From contig JBOEGE010000012.1 of the NCBI GenBank assembly GCA_050633265.1, forward strand, positions 23,383-87,382: a stretch of DNA of 64,000 nucleotides. The letters are read 5' to 3'. The notes beneath the pieces were generated by a model that saw only the letters and a program-made list of their open reading frames with translations, ran no database searches and was not told the DNA's origin. Shown here one piece after another: positions 17,566 to 26,287 of this stretch. The position numbers were made by a program, and so were the translations under genes. Position 1 is the first letter of the stretch. Every line of letters starts with the position of its first letter. This DNA comes from JBLHZY01 sp050633265 (GTDB lineage Bacteria > Pseudomonadota > Alphaproteobacteria > Rhodobacterales > Rhodobacteraceae).

Positions 17566-19707
17566 TCAATTTCCATTCCCCAATATCACATTCTGGGTTC
17601 CAACTGCGCCGGCAGATCTGAGAGCCTCTAATACGTCTTGGGAGGAAAGGATTTCCGAAAGAACAATCCCGTTCGGCGCGTTCGGGCCATAGACCGCATT
17701 GAATGGGATGCCATAACGGTCATTTGTTTCTAAAAATCGCGATATACGGTCGTCGGGTCGCGTCCAATCGGCTTGCATCGCAACAACTGCGTCCCCGTTT
17801 AGTGTGGATAGTACGGGGTCACGTTCCAGAACTAAAGCCTTGTTGGCTTTACAGGTCAGGCACCAGTCAGCCGTGACATCGACGAAAACCACTTCACCTT
17901 GCGACACGAGCCGAGCAATTCCTCCGCGATCGAAAGCAACCCAATTGATCTGCCCCTTCTGCGGTGGCTGGGACCCCAAGCTTTCACGCATTAGGAAATG
18001 CGCCGAAATCAATGGCAGAACGACGAGCACCCCAACCGCCAAATAGCGTGGGGCAGGGGAGAAGGGGCGACGTATCAAGATCGCAAGCAAGGCGAGTGAA
18101 AGGCCAAGGATCACGATCGTTGGCAATGGACCTGCGACGCCAGACAGGACCCACAAGAGCCACAGCGCTGTCCCAAGTAGAAGCCCGCCGAGTAGCAGCT
18201 TTACGGCAACCATCCAGCGCCCGGGCTTGGGAAAAACAGACACAAGGCCGGGAAAGAGAGCCGCAAGGAGATAGGGTAGAGCAAGCCCCGCGCCCAATGC
18301 AGTGAAGACAATCGCGATATCTACACCGCGTCCAGCGAGGGCGAAGGCGATTGCGGTTCCAAGGAACGGGGCGGAGCATGGGGTCGCCAATACCGCGCCA
18401 AAAAATCCAGTTGCAAAATCCGCCCCATGCCTTGAACCGCTCCCTAAGTTTGACAAGCGGGATTGAAGTGGTGAGGGAAGGGAAAACTCAATCAGGCCAA
18501 AAAGATTAGCGGAAAAAATCGCAAGGACGATAAACATCAAAGCGAGAAAGGAGGGGTTTTGGAACTGAAGTCCCCAACCAACGGCCACGCCGGACAATTG
18601 TAATGCATAAAGCACCGCGGCCAGAAACCACATAAAGCTCATGACACCACCCGCGGCGAACAAAAAGCCGGTGCGAACGGCGCCCGCACCCCTCGTTTGG
18701 GCCTTTATTGCGGAAGACAGTTTAATCGATAAAACGGGAAGAACACAGGGCATCACATTCAAAATCAGCCCCCCTAAAAAGGCGACCAGCGCAATCCAAG
18801 CAAGTTTGTCCAAACCCGGCACCAGCTGCTCGAGTTTAAAAGGTGGGGCAGGGGGGGCTAAGAGGAGTTCTGGGGTCACGGTCAACGCGCGCTCAACCCC
18901 ATCCGTAACGGTCAATACTGGGTCGTGATACTGCTCATCGAGAACCGTCAGGATTGGAATTTGCGCCCAAAGCCGACGTCCACCTTCCCCAAGGCGGATA
19001 TCTGGTTTCCCCAATGCGGTACCAGCTCCAAGTTCCGCAAAAACATCCGGTTCGCCAAACGGAACTTCACCATTCATCTCAAGGGTAAGTGTTGTCTTCT
19101 TCTCGTCGACAAAAGCGACCACATCCGAAACGCCGATCTGATCTCCTTCGGCGGGAACGCGCGACAAATACGTGCTTATGCGAGACGCGGAGACTGTATC
19201 GATTGCCGACCCCGAGGGAAGTGACAGGGTTAAATCGAACACCTCTGGCACGCAAACCTCGGAACAAATTAGAAGCTTCACGTTAGCTGTCAGGTCCACT
19301 GGTTCACCTGCCCGCTCTAAGGTGATCCGAAGAGGGAACACCACAGTGTCATGGTACCCAAAGTTTTCTATACCGAATGCCGTGAACCGCTCAGGCGCGG
19401 GCCAAAGCAATTCAACATCGGCGACATTTTGAGAGCCACTCCACTCGACCTGCGGGGGTATGCCAACCTCGCCAGGCGAGCGCCAATAGGTTTTCCACCC
19501 TTCCTCAAGCGTCAGGTCAAGACCTGCTGAAAGCGTTTCAGCTCCTAGGGGGACACCATCTTGCGCCGAGATCAGTCTGACCGTAATGGCTGAAGTCGAA
19601 TAGTCATTGGACGTCGCCGCAACGACGTGGCCGCTTATAAATATACCTATCCCTAAAACAAAAATGCGGGCAATGAGGCAAGCGCGCAACCTTATGCTTG
19701 GTAGCAT
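17566..19707 (-). CDS. DsbD/ScsB-type thiol:disulfide interchange protein
   Basis: A 713-residue membrane reductase that moves electrons from cytoplasmic thioredoxin to periplasmic thiol proteins. It has a signal peptide, a periplasmic N-domain with a CSEVC cysteine pair, eight-helix core with NVMPCVLPVLSIK and ATPCSAPFLGTAI, and a C-terminal thioredoxin domain with DWCLTCKANK. The long N-domain and the nearby ScsC-like DsbA (24906) suggest the copper-sensitivity suppressor ScsB branch. The start at 19707 (MLPSIRL) is preferred over a TTG at 19719. Confidence 0.9.
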   Translation of the reverse strand: MLPSIRLRACLIARIFVLGIGIFISGHVVAATSNDYSTSAITVRLISAQDGVPLGAETLSAGLDLTLEEGWKTYWRSPGEVGIPPQVEWSGSQNVADVELLWPAPERFTAFGIENFGYHDTVVFPLRITLERAGEPVDLTANVKLLICSEVCVPEVFDLTLSLPSGSAIDTVSASRISTYLSRVPAEGDQIGVSDVVAFVDEKKTTLTLEMNGEVPFGEPDVFAELGAGTALGKPDIRLGEGGRRLWAQIPILTVLDEQYHDPVLTVTDGVERALTVTPELLLAPPAPPFKLEQLVPGLDKLAWIALVAFLGGLILNVMPCVLPVLSIKLSSAIKAQTRGAGAVRTGFLFAAGGVMSFMWFLAAVLYALQLSGVAVGWGLQFQNPSFLALMFIVLAIFSANLFGLIEFSLPSPLQSRLSNLGSGSRHGADFATGFFGAVLATPCSAPFLGTAIAFALAGRGVDIAIVFTALGAGLALPYLLAALFPGLVSVFPKPGRWMVAVKLLLGGLLLGTALWLLWVLSGVAGPLPTIVILGLSLALLAILIRRPFSPAPRYLAVGVLVVLPLISAHFLMRESLGSQPPQKGQINWVAFDRGGIARLVSQGEVVFVDVTADWCLTCKANKALVLERDPVLSTLNGDAVVAMQADWTRPDDRISRFLETNDRYGIPFNAVYGPNAPNGIVLSEILSSQDVLEALRSAGAVGTQNVILGNGN

Positions 19708-19738
19708 TTTCGGACCCAATTTCTCACAATATCTATGC

Positions 19739-19990
19739 TCAATTAGTGACCCCCATCGAGACTCCAGAGACGTTGCCGACAGCTAAACCTTGTCGACCGT
19801 CGCGACACGCAATTATGCGCACAGGGTTGTTTTCGTCGTTTAAGAACCAACAGCCTTCCGGGGCACTTTGAACCGTGTCACTTTCCGAAAGAGGTGCGCG
19901 TTCTGGGTTGGTACATTGCTTGACGGAGGCCGCGCAGCCACTCAAAGCCAGCCCCGCTAGCAAAATGCGCGCCACACCAAACACTGGCAC
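19739..19990 (-). CDS. Small lipoprotein with GTG start
   Basis: Reading from the GTG at 19990 gives 83 residues with a short signal and lipobox LSGC (ARILLAGLALSGCAAS). The mature part has three more cysteines and no recognised domain. The longer frame back to 20032 would overlap the upstream gene, whose stop is at 19995; GTG with GGGG upstream fits tight coupling. It lies just before the DsbD/ScsB-like gene on the same strand. Confidence 0.6.
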   Translation of the reverse strand: MPVFGVARILLAGLALSGCAASVKQCTNPERAPLSESDTVQSAPEGCWFLNDENNPVRIIACRDGRQGLAVGNVSGVSMGVTN

Positions 19991-19994
19991 GTGG

Positions 19995-20312
19995 TCAGCC
20001 CCGTCTGACCTGCGGCACCGTCGACACCACATCTTCGGCTACGACCTTTATGTCCTCGGCGTCATGCTCGGAAGCGTTCGAGTGACAGCTCTTTCCCATC
20101 ATTTTGTGCATGACCAAATGTGCACCCACGCAAAGCACCAGCGGTGCAAACGCCATGACGCTTGACCCGCTTATTCCAAGCGTCCCACCGGCAAGAAAAA
20201 ATCCTACAACGGGCACTGCCATGATGACGCAACAGGCCATCATCGCGAAGTGCATAGTTTTTGGTCCCGATCGTGATTTCTCGCGGGAGTTGTTCTCAGA
20301 TTCTGTACGCAT
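19995..20312 (-). CDS. Small two-helix membrane protein, DUF2933-like
   Basis: A 105-residue protein with a charged N-terminus, two transmembrane helices (about residues 22-42 and 50-70), then HLVMHKMMGKSCH and an acidic tail. The MH/MM/CH cluster after the second helix resembles small membrane proteins (DUF2933 type) common in copper and mercury islands. The function is unknown. It has AGAGG upstream of ATG 20312 and heads a minus-strand run into the DsbD/ScsB-like gene. Confidence 0.6.
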   Translation of the reverse strand: MRTESENNSREKSRSGPKTMHFAMMACCVIMAVPVVGFFLAGGTLGISGSSVMAFAPLVLCVGAHLVMHKMMGKSCHSNASEHDAEDIKVVAEDVVSTVPQVRRG

Positions 20313-20371
20313 TGAGTACCTCTTCTACAATTCTGCCTCCATATGCAGGCCTGACCCACAGAAAGGTCAAG

Positions 20372-20391
20372 GATACATTTCGATACAAATC
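20372..20391 (+). promoter_or_regulatory. Candidate response-regulator direct repeat
   Basis: GATACATTTCGATACAAATC is a near-perfect 10-bp tandem repeat in the 164-bp divergent region between the 20312 gene and the 20477 gene. It shares phase and sequence with 9440-9459. It could place the cytochrome/oxidase cluster and the DsbD-like gene under the two-component system. Confidence 0.45.
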
Positions 20392-20476
20392 TCTAGGCTC
20401 GTAGCTGTTGATGACCAGGGCGGGTCAGGCTTAGGAATATTGCAAAAAGCGCCAATGATGTAACCGGAGAGGCGAC

Positions 20477-21058
20477 GTGGATAGAAAATGCAAAATAAAC
20501 AGACGTGTGCTCCTTGGCAGCTTTGCGTCTGCTTTAGTAGCGCCTTCAGTATTGCGGGCTCAAGAAGTGCCTTCAAACATCACAGACCCCACCGTGCGGC
20601 GAAATATATCGTCCTTCTACTTGCACGAATGGAAGGATCACTTTGACAGGTTAGGCCGAGGGATCCTTCTTTCAGACATGAATACGAAGGTCTTGCAACA
20701 TTGGACCGCGGATGGCGAAATGCGCGTTTATCCGACCTCAGTTCCTTTAACGGACGAGCTGACGAAACGAGGCTACACCGAGGTCGTCGAGAAGCGCAAA
20801 AACCCAAGTTGGGCCCCGACGCCGGCTATGAGAGAACGAAATCCAGAATGGCCATTGATCGTCAAAGGTGGAGACCCAACCAATCCATTGGGAACTCGAG
20901 CGCTTTACCTTTCTTGGCAGTACTACCGAATTCACGGCACGCAGGACACGCGGAAAATTGGCCGAAGATCTTCGAATGGATGTATCGGCCTCTACAATCA
21001 TCAAATCGAAGAAGTCTACGGCCGAACCCCTGTTGGCACACAGGTTAAATTGATTTGA
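20477..21058 (+). CDS. L,D-transpeptidase (YkuD family), exported, GTG start
   Basis: A 193-residue protein with an N-terminal export signal (RRVLLGSFASALVAPSVLRAQ) and a YkuD domain. The catalytic segment is RIHGTQDTRKIGRRSSNGCIGL. The cysteine and preceding Ser/Gly are present, but the position that is Arg in SGCVRM of the 16684 enzyme is Gly here. The GTG at 20477 has GGAGAGG upstream. It starts the plus-strand cytochrome/oxidase cluster, 27 bp before a cytochrome c gene. Confidence 0.88.
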   Translation: MDRKCKINRRVLLGSFASALVAPSVLRAQEVPSNITDPTVRRNISSFYLHEWKDHFDRLGRGILLSDMNTKVLQHWTADGEMRVYPTSVPLTDELTKRGYTEVVEKRKNPSWAPTPAMRERNPEWPLIVKGGDPTNPLGTRALYLSWQYYRIHGTQDTRKIGRRSSNGCIGLYNHQIEEVYGRTPVGTQVKLI

Positions 21059-21085
21059 GCGCTACCCAGGTAGAAACTAAAGGAT

Positions 21086-21550
21086 ATGAAAATGAGTAAT
21101 TGGGGACTTTTCGTAGGCGGCGTCCTACTTGCAGGCATTGCAGTCATAGGTTGGCAAGCGCTCCAACCAGCGCCCATGCCACAAGGTCATTCAATGGTAC
21201 CGCCCGACACGAGCGACATCGCTATTGGCGACCCGATTGAAGTTGTCCAGCTACCCGCCGCTTTATCGTCGGATGCTACAATTGGAAAACGTGCTTTTGA
21301 TATTAATTGCGCGTCCTGTCACGGCGCAAATGCCGCGGGCCAAAATGGCGTTGCTCCACCCCTCGTGCACAAAATCTACGAGCCGGGGCACCATTCGGAT
21401 GAATCATTCCAATCGGCAGCAAAGAATGGAGTTCGTGCGCACCACTGGCAATTCGGCAATATGCCCCCAGTGCCAGGCCTGACGCGTGCGGATGTTAAAT
21501 TTATCGCCCAATATGTGAGAGAGCTTCAGAGAGAAAACGGAATTAATTGA
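21086..21550 (+). CDS. Monoheme c-type cytochrome, membrane-anchored
   Basis: A 154-residue protein with an N-terminal membrane anchor (residues 5-24) and one class I heme site (NCASCHGANAAGQNG), with a distal Met in NMPPVPGL. It is a periplasmic electron carrier. It likely needs the ccmFGHI system on the same replicon. An ATG 6 nt downstream (21092) is an alternative start. The stop overlaps the next start as TGATG. Confidence 0.9.
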   Translation: MKMSNWGLFVGGVLLAGIAVIGWQALQPAPMPQGHSMVPPDTSDIAIGDPIEVVQLPAALSSDATIGKRAFDINCASCHGANAAGQNGVAPPLVHKIYEPGHHSDESFQSAAKNGVRAHHWQFGNMPPVPGLTRADVKFIAQYVRELQRENGIN

Positions 21551-21903
21551 TGCTTTCAGATCTCGGTAAAACCCTGTTTCGATTGATCGGCGTTGCCATT
21601 CTAGGTGCACTGATCTCCATCGCGGGTTTGCCCGATTCTGTTAGCGAGCACGCAGAAGATTCCAGTGGCTTTTTCGAAAGCGACCATGACGAAACCGTCC
21701 ATGGCCACAATAAAGAACTCACCGCACTAAAGGGCCATTGTCATCCAGGGCTAGATTGTTTGACTGCCGCCAACTATTTTCTCCGCCCTACCTTGCTGCC
21801 GGAACCTGCACGATCTGGTAAATTACACCTCTGGTCCACCTTCGAAGGAGGGGCCAGGTGGAGCCCACAATTTGAAAAACCGCCGCCCCGCCGCAATTCC
21901 TGA
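21550..21903 (+). CDS. Exported His/Cys-containing small protein, unknown
   Basis: A 117-residue protein with one N-terminal hydrophobic segment (LFRLIGVAILGALISIAG), a His/Asp-rich stretch (ESDHDETVHGHNKE) and GHCHPGLDCLTAANY. These are plausible metal ligands, but I do not recognise the family. It is coupled to the cytochrome upstream by TGATG, which suggests a partner role in copper or heme handling. Confidence 0.6.
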   Translation: MLSDLGKTLFRLIGVAILGALISIAGLPDSVSEHAEDSSGFFESDHDETVHGHNKELTALKGHCHPGLDCLTAANYFLRPTLLPEPARSGKLHLWSTFEGGARWSPQFEKPPPRRNS

Positions 21904-21945
21904 TCACAAAACGCAAACATGACTGAACGATCAAGGACAACGACA

Positions 21946-22530
21946 ATGAAAACGACAACAATTTTCGCGACACTTCTCGCAACGTCAACCGCTCTCGCCG
22001 CTTTTGCGCATGGGGGTGCGACAGGTATTGTTAAAGAGCGAATGGATGCCATGGCGGATATGGGAAAGGCTGTTAAGGCAGTCACACCAATGATGCGTGG
22101 GGACGTCGCATATGATGCAGAAGTCATGCGTCAGGCTGCAGAAACCTTCTCCCGCCACGCTGGGGAGTCAATGACGAAGCTCTTCCCCGAGGGCACAGGT
22201 GGAATGCCTTCTGAGGCCAAGGACACAGTCTGGAGCAATTGGGACGAGTTTTCGGCTCTTGCTGAACGGCTCGGGATTGCCGCCGAGGGATTGGCCGCGG
22301 CCGCCGATAACCCAATGATGGGGAGCAACGCGGGCGAAACAAACGCAGATACCATGATGGGCGGCGGATCGGGTATGATGAGCGGCGGTGCCAACATGAT
22401 GGGGGGCTCCAGCGCAATGGGTGACGCCATGACCGTCGCACAGATTTCTGAAATGCCTGTAGATGGTGCATTCTCAATGGTTACCCAAGCCTGCTCAGCC
22501 TGCCATACACAATTCCGCGCTGAAAACTAA
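21946..22530 (+). CDS. Cytochrome c' with a Met/Gly-rich insert
   Basis: A 194-residue exported four-helix cytochrome c'. A signal peptide (MKTTTIFATLLATSTALAAFA) is followed by the four-helix region and the C-terminal heme site ACSACHTQFR, where cytochromes c' carry it. Between the third and fourth helices there is a Met/Gly/Ser-rich insert (about residues 120-160, MMGGGSGMMSGGANMMGG), unlike typical cytochrome c' of about 130 mature residues. Cytochromes c' bind NO or act in redox stress; the insert suggests copper binding. Confidence 0.85.
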   Translation: MKTTTIFATLLATSTALAAFAHGGATGIVKERMDAMADMGKAVKAVTPMMRGDVAYDAEVMRQAAETFSRHAGESMTKLFPEGTGGMPSEAKDTVWSNWDEFSALAERLGIAAEGLAAAADNPMMGSNAGETNADTMMGGGSGMMSGGANMMGGSSAMGDAMTVAQISEMPVDGAFSMVTQACSACHTQFRAEN

Positions 22531-22534
22531 ACCA

Positions 22535-23434
22535 ATGCGCGGTATCTTGAAAATAGCCTTCGGGGTGGCGGCTATTGGCACCGTCACAACCGTAGCGCTC
22601 ATGGCATGGCCTATCGGCCAATTCCAAGAGCCCATAGACTTAGAAGGCGACGCGGGCCGCGGTGCCTACCTTGCCCGCGCCAGTGGCTGCATCGCCTGCC
22701 ATACAAATGTAGAGGAAAGCGGTGCGCCTTTGGCCGGAGGGGTAAAACTCGAAACGCCATTTGGCACGCTTTTCTCCCCTAACTTGACCACCGACGCTGA
22801 ACACGGGATTGGGAATTGGACGATTGACGAGTTTGCCCGCGCCGTAAGGCAGGGGGTCTCGCCCGAAAGCAAACCCTATTATCCTGCGTTCACCTATCCA
22901 TTCTACGCCAACTTCACGGACCAGAACATAGCCGACCTGTGGGCCGCATTCCAAACTGTACCCGCTGTTGCTGAGCCCTCCAAAGAGCAGGAGATGGCTT
23001 TCCCGTTCAGCCAACGCTGGGGTTTGAAACTATGGCGCGCCGCGTTTTTGAACGCCCCAAACACTGAGCCGATTGAAGGGAACGACGACGTTTGGAATCG
23101 GGGTCGCGAGCTCGTGGAAGGAGCGACGCATTGTGCGGCCTGTCACACCGCTCGAAATTTTGCTGGCGCGCGAAAATCAGACAGTCAGCATTTTAAAGGA
23201 AGTAGTTCCCTGCCCGACGGAGGAAAGGCTCCGGCCATCGATTATGAGTCCCTCCAGATGAATGACTGGAGCGTAAAGAGCCTCGCCTATGCGCTTCGCA
23301 CAGGTATCAAGCCTGACGGCGACGCCTTTGGCGGCTCCATGGGTGAGGTTGTGATGTATGGAACCAGTTTTTTGACGGATGCCGACCGCAACGCGATGGC
23401 GACCTATTTGATGGACGATCACTCAGGTGGTTGA
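22535..23434 (+). CDS. Di-heme c-type cytochrome
   Basis: A 299-residue protein with an N-terminal anchor and two class I heme sites, SGCIACHTNVEESG and HCAACHTARNFAGA. The layout (GGVKLETPFGTLFSPNLT, then PFY and MxxYL segments) resembles cytochrome c subunits that accept electrons from periplasmic dehydrogenases. Start at 22535 lies 4 bp after the cytochrome c' stop, so the two are in one operon. Confidence 0.88.
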   Translation: MRGILKIAFGVAAIGTVTTVALMAWPIGQFQEPIDLEGDAGRGAYLARASGCIACHTNVEESGAPLAGGVKLETPFGTLFSPNLTTDAEHGIGNWTIDEFARAVRQGVSPESKPYYPAFTYPFYANFTDQNIADLWAAFQTVPAVAEPSKEQEMAFPFSQRWGLKLWRAAFLNAPNTEPIEGNDDVWNRGRELVEGATHCAACHTARNFAGARKSDSQHFKGSSSLPDGGKAPAIDYESLQMNDWSVKSLAYALRTGIKPDGDAFGGSMGEVVMYGTSFLTDADRNAMATYLMDDHSGG

Positions 23435-23484
23435 GGTTGAAAACAAAGAATGGGGCCTTAGCCCCTTCAACAAAAGGACATAGA

Positions 23485-24882
23485 ATGTCACAGACCCGAC
23501 GAGACGTATTAAGGATGGGGGCATCCCTTGGATTTGGCGCGCTAGTGCCGGGAACACTTCTTGCGGCAACGTCTGCCCCTATCTCCTTAGTCGCTAGTGT
23601 TGCAAAGGTTCAACTCGCGCCTCCTGACTATCCGAAGACCGAGATTTGGGGCTTCGACGAACAAATGCCTGGCACTGAAATTCGCGTCAAACAAGGCGAC
23701 CGGATAGTGCGACGTTTTGTGAACGAACTCCCACAAGCGAGCTCCGTACATTGGCATGGCCTTCGAATTGATAACGCGATGGATGGTGTCTCTGGACTTA
23801 CTCAGGATGCTGTCCCACCAGGGGAGGCATTTGACTACGAGTTTGCCGCAACCGACGCTGGAACCTATTGGTATCACGCTCATAATAGATCGATGGAACA
23901 AGTCGCACGCGGGCTCTATGGCGCATTGATCGTCGAAGAAACCGAACCGGTCGACGTCGACCGAGAAGAAGTTCTTATTCTAGACGACTGGTTGCTTAAC
24001 CCTGAGACAGCGCAATTGGACCCTGAGTTCGAAGCCCCCCACGATCGCAGCCACGCTGGACGTCGCGGGAACTACATCGCAACGAATGGAAGTGCTGAAA
24101 CGAAACTTCCTGTCAAAGCAAATGAAAGGCTGCGTTTGCGCCTCATTAACGCGGCAAATGCGCGCATTTTCCTGCTCGGCTTGTCGGGGTTTGACGGATG
24201 GGTAATGGCTTATGATGGTATGCCGTTGGAGGTTCCCGAAAAGGTTGAAGGGGATTTTTTGTTGGCGCCGGGCCAGCGAGTCGACCTATTCGTTGATGTA
24301 ACCGCCGAGGTCGGTGAGGTCGCCCATTTGGTGCGATTTGACGATGAAACCGGAGCTTCCCAAGCGGCCTTTCCGGTTGAGGCTACCGAGAGCTCGACAC
24401 CAAGGCGAACAAGCCCGGTCTCATTGCCCGCTAATCCCAACATGTCCGTGCCTGGGACCCAGTCGGCCAAGCGTTTTGAACTGAAGATGGAAGGCGGCGC
24501 AATGGGCAGCCTTCGAAGCGCAACGTTGGATGGTGAAAAAACGAGCTTCCGAAAAATGGTTGCCGCCAATCAATTCTGGTCGTTCAACGGTGTTGTCGGA
24601 ATGACCGATGCCCCGCTTGCCGAGCTCTCATCAGGTGAAACCGCCCGTGTCAAAATTCACAATGACACAGTTTTTCCCCACGCTATGCATCTGCACGGAA
24701 TGCACTTTCGCGAGATCCTTGAAAATGACGAGATGGGACCACTCAGAGATACAATTTTGGTATTCGGTGATGAAACTCGAGAGATTGCTTTTGTCGCAAA
24801 CAATCCCGGAAAATGGCTGTTCCATTGCCATATGTTGGCCCATGCCGCCTCTGGCATGGCAACGTGGATCAACGTGACATGA
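23485..24882 (+). CDS. Tat-exported multicopper oxidase
   Basis: A 465-residue three-domain multicopper oxidase with a twin-arginine signal (QTRRDVLRMGASLGFGAL). The copper ligands are in HWHGLRID, WYHAHNRS, HAMHLHGMHF and the T1/trinuclear motif HCHMLAHAASGM. It probably oxidises Cu(I) to the less toxic Cu(II), or an organic substrate, in the periplasm. Start at 23485 is preferred because the Tat motif begins there. A second, different multicopper oxidase is encoded at 26287. Confidence 0.93.
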   Translation: MSQTRRDVLRMGASLGFGALVPGTLLAATSAPISLVASVAKVQLAPPDYPKTEIWGFDEQMPGTEIRVKQGDRIVRRFVNELPQASSVHWHGLRIDNAMDGVSGLTQDAVPPGEAFDYEFAATDAGTYWYHAHNRSMEQVARGLYGALIVEETEPVDVDREEVLILDDWLLNPETAQLDPEFEAPHDRSHAGRRGNYIATNGSAETKLPVKANERLRLRLINAANARIFLLGLSGFDGWVMAYDGMPLEVPEKVEGDFLLAPGQRVDLFVDVTAEVGEVAHLVRFDDETGASQAAFPVEATESSTPRRTSPVSLPANPNMSVPGTQSAKRFELKMEGGAMGSLRSATLDGEKTSFRKMVAANQFWSFNGVVGMTDAPLAELSSGETARVKIHNDTVFPHAMHLHGMHFREILENDEMGPLRDTILVFGDETREIAFVANNPGKWLFHCHMLAHAASGMATWINVT

Positions 24883-24905
24883 AAAAAAAGACAACGGAGA
24901 AAAAC

Positions 24906-25634
24906 ATGAGATTGACGAACGGCGTTTTCGCCATGGCATTCCTAGCATTGCCATTTGGGGCCTTGGCTGACGGGCTCGATGAAGATCGAATTAAGGATTT
25001 GGTTCTCGAAACAATCCGTGAAAACCCGGGCATCGTAATGGAAGCCGTCGCGATTTTGGAACAGCAACAGGCTGCAGCTGAGAATATTGCTCGCACCAAC
25101 GTTCTGACCAACCAGCGCAATTTACTTGAACAAGATCCGAATGCTCCGGTTTTGGGGCACCTCGAAGGTGACGTGACGGTGGTCGAATTCTTCGACTACA
25201 ATTGTTCCTTTTGTCGCCGCGCCATGGCCGAGGTCCAAGGATTGCTCGAGGACGACAAGAGTGTCCGCCTTGTTTACCGGGAATGGCCAATCCTAGGGGA
25301 GGGATCTGTGTTCGCGGCTAAGGCTGCACTAGCTGCGCGAAAGCAGGGGAAATACGAGGAATTTCACTGGGCGTTGATGGGCATGTCAGGCCGTGCCGAA
25401 GAGGCAAGTGTCCTTCGCATCGCGGGTGAAGTCGGATTGGATGTTGCCCAGCTGCGCAAAGATATGGAAGCACCTGAGGTGGGAGAACACATTGAGACAT
25501 CCATGGGCCTGGCACAGTCGCTTGGCTTCAACGGAACACCCTCATTTGTCATCGGAGAAGAACTGGTGCCAGGGTTCGTGAAAAAATCTCAACTGGTGGA
25601 AATTGTCGACACGGCAAGAAAAGCCACAGAATGA
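24906..25634 (+). CDS. DsbA/ScsC-type periplasmic disulfide protein
   Basis: A 242-residue exported thioredoxin-fold protein with signal MRLTNGVFAMAFLALPFGA. An N-terminal helical arm (DLVLETIRENPGIVMEAVAILEQQQA) resembles the oligomerisation arm of ScsC-type proteins. The active site is CSFC (FFDYNCSFCRRAM). It probably works as a disulfide isomerase under copper stress, kept reduced by the DsbD/ScsB-like protein at 17566. The ATG at 24906 has ACGGAG upstream. Confidence 0.88.
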   Translation: MRLTNGVFAMAFLALPFGALADGLDEDRIKDLVLETIRENPGIVMEAVAILEQQQAAAENIARTNVLTNQRNLLEQDPNAPVLGHLEGDVTVVEFFDYNCSFCRRAMAEVQGLLEDDKSVRLVYREWPILGEGSVFAAKAALAARKQGKYEEFHWALMGMSGRAEEASVLRIAGEVGLDVAQLRKDMEAPEVGEHIETSMGLAQSLGFNGTPSFVIGEELVPGFVKKSQLVEIVDTARKATE

Positions 25635-26287
25635 CTCTGACCCGCAGCAGAATTATGACCGTATTTCTGTTCGCGATTTCAATGAGCCCGGCTCATGCTG
25701 AGCCGGTGCTCTTTGATGGTTCCTGGAAGGAGCAAGGTTTTCTACGTCTGAGGTCAAATGACTACGAACTTCAGAGCTCAAAGTTAGATGTGGTCTCAAA
25801 TGGAACCGTCTCAATACTATGGCGCGCTTTGGAAACCAATCATCGCACTGCGCGGTCAGCCAAGTGGACTTGGGAGGTGCGCGAAGGTGTCATCGGCACC
25901 GACCTGAGACGCAAGGGAGGGGACGATCGAAATCTTGCAATTTACTTCGTTTTCACGGACCCTGAAACAGTCCGCGCACTGGACCAGACGACACCAAGGC
26001 GGCTGCTACGCAATCACAATACGCATGCTTTGGTCTATGTCTGGGGTGGCGAGCATGCATCAGGTAGCATCCTAAAAAGCCCGTATCATTCCCGAATGAG
26101 AACGCTCGTTCTTCGCCCTAGCTCTATCGGATATCACTCAGAACATGTCGACTTAGCAGCAGATTATTCTGCCGCCTTTGGCTCTCAAATAGGTACTCTT
26201 GTCGGCGTCGGAGTTTCGGCCGATAGCGACGACACCGGCGGGCGCGTCCTTGCATCAATTGAAAATTTGGAACTCATCGCAGACTAA
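25631..26287 (+). CDS. Exported DUF3047 family protein
   Basis: A 218-residue protein with a cleavable signal (IMTVFLFAISMSPAHAEP). The mature part resembles DUF3047: SSKLDVVSNGTVSILWRAL, the WTWEV segment, DDRNLAIYFVF and HALVYVWGG. The biochemical role is unknown. It is locked between the DsbA/ScsC-like gene (4-nt overlap) and the second multicopper oxidase (1-nt overlap), so it is very likely translated with them. Confidence 0.75.
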   Translation: MTLTRSRIMTVFLFAISMSPAHAEPVLFDGSWKEQGFLRLRSNDYELQSSKLDVVSNGTVSILWRALETNHRTARSAKWTWEVREGVIGTDLRRKGGDDRNLAIYFVFTDPETVRALDQTTPRRLLRNHNTHALVYVWGGEHASGSILKSPYHSRMRTLVLRPSSIGYHSEHVDLAADYSAAFGSQIGTLVGVGVSADSDDTGGRVLASIENLELIAD

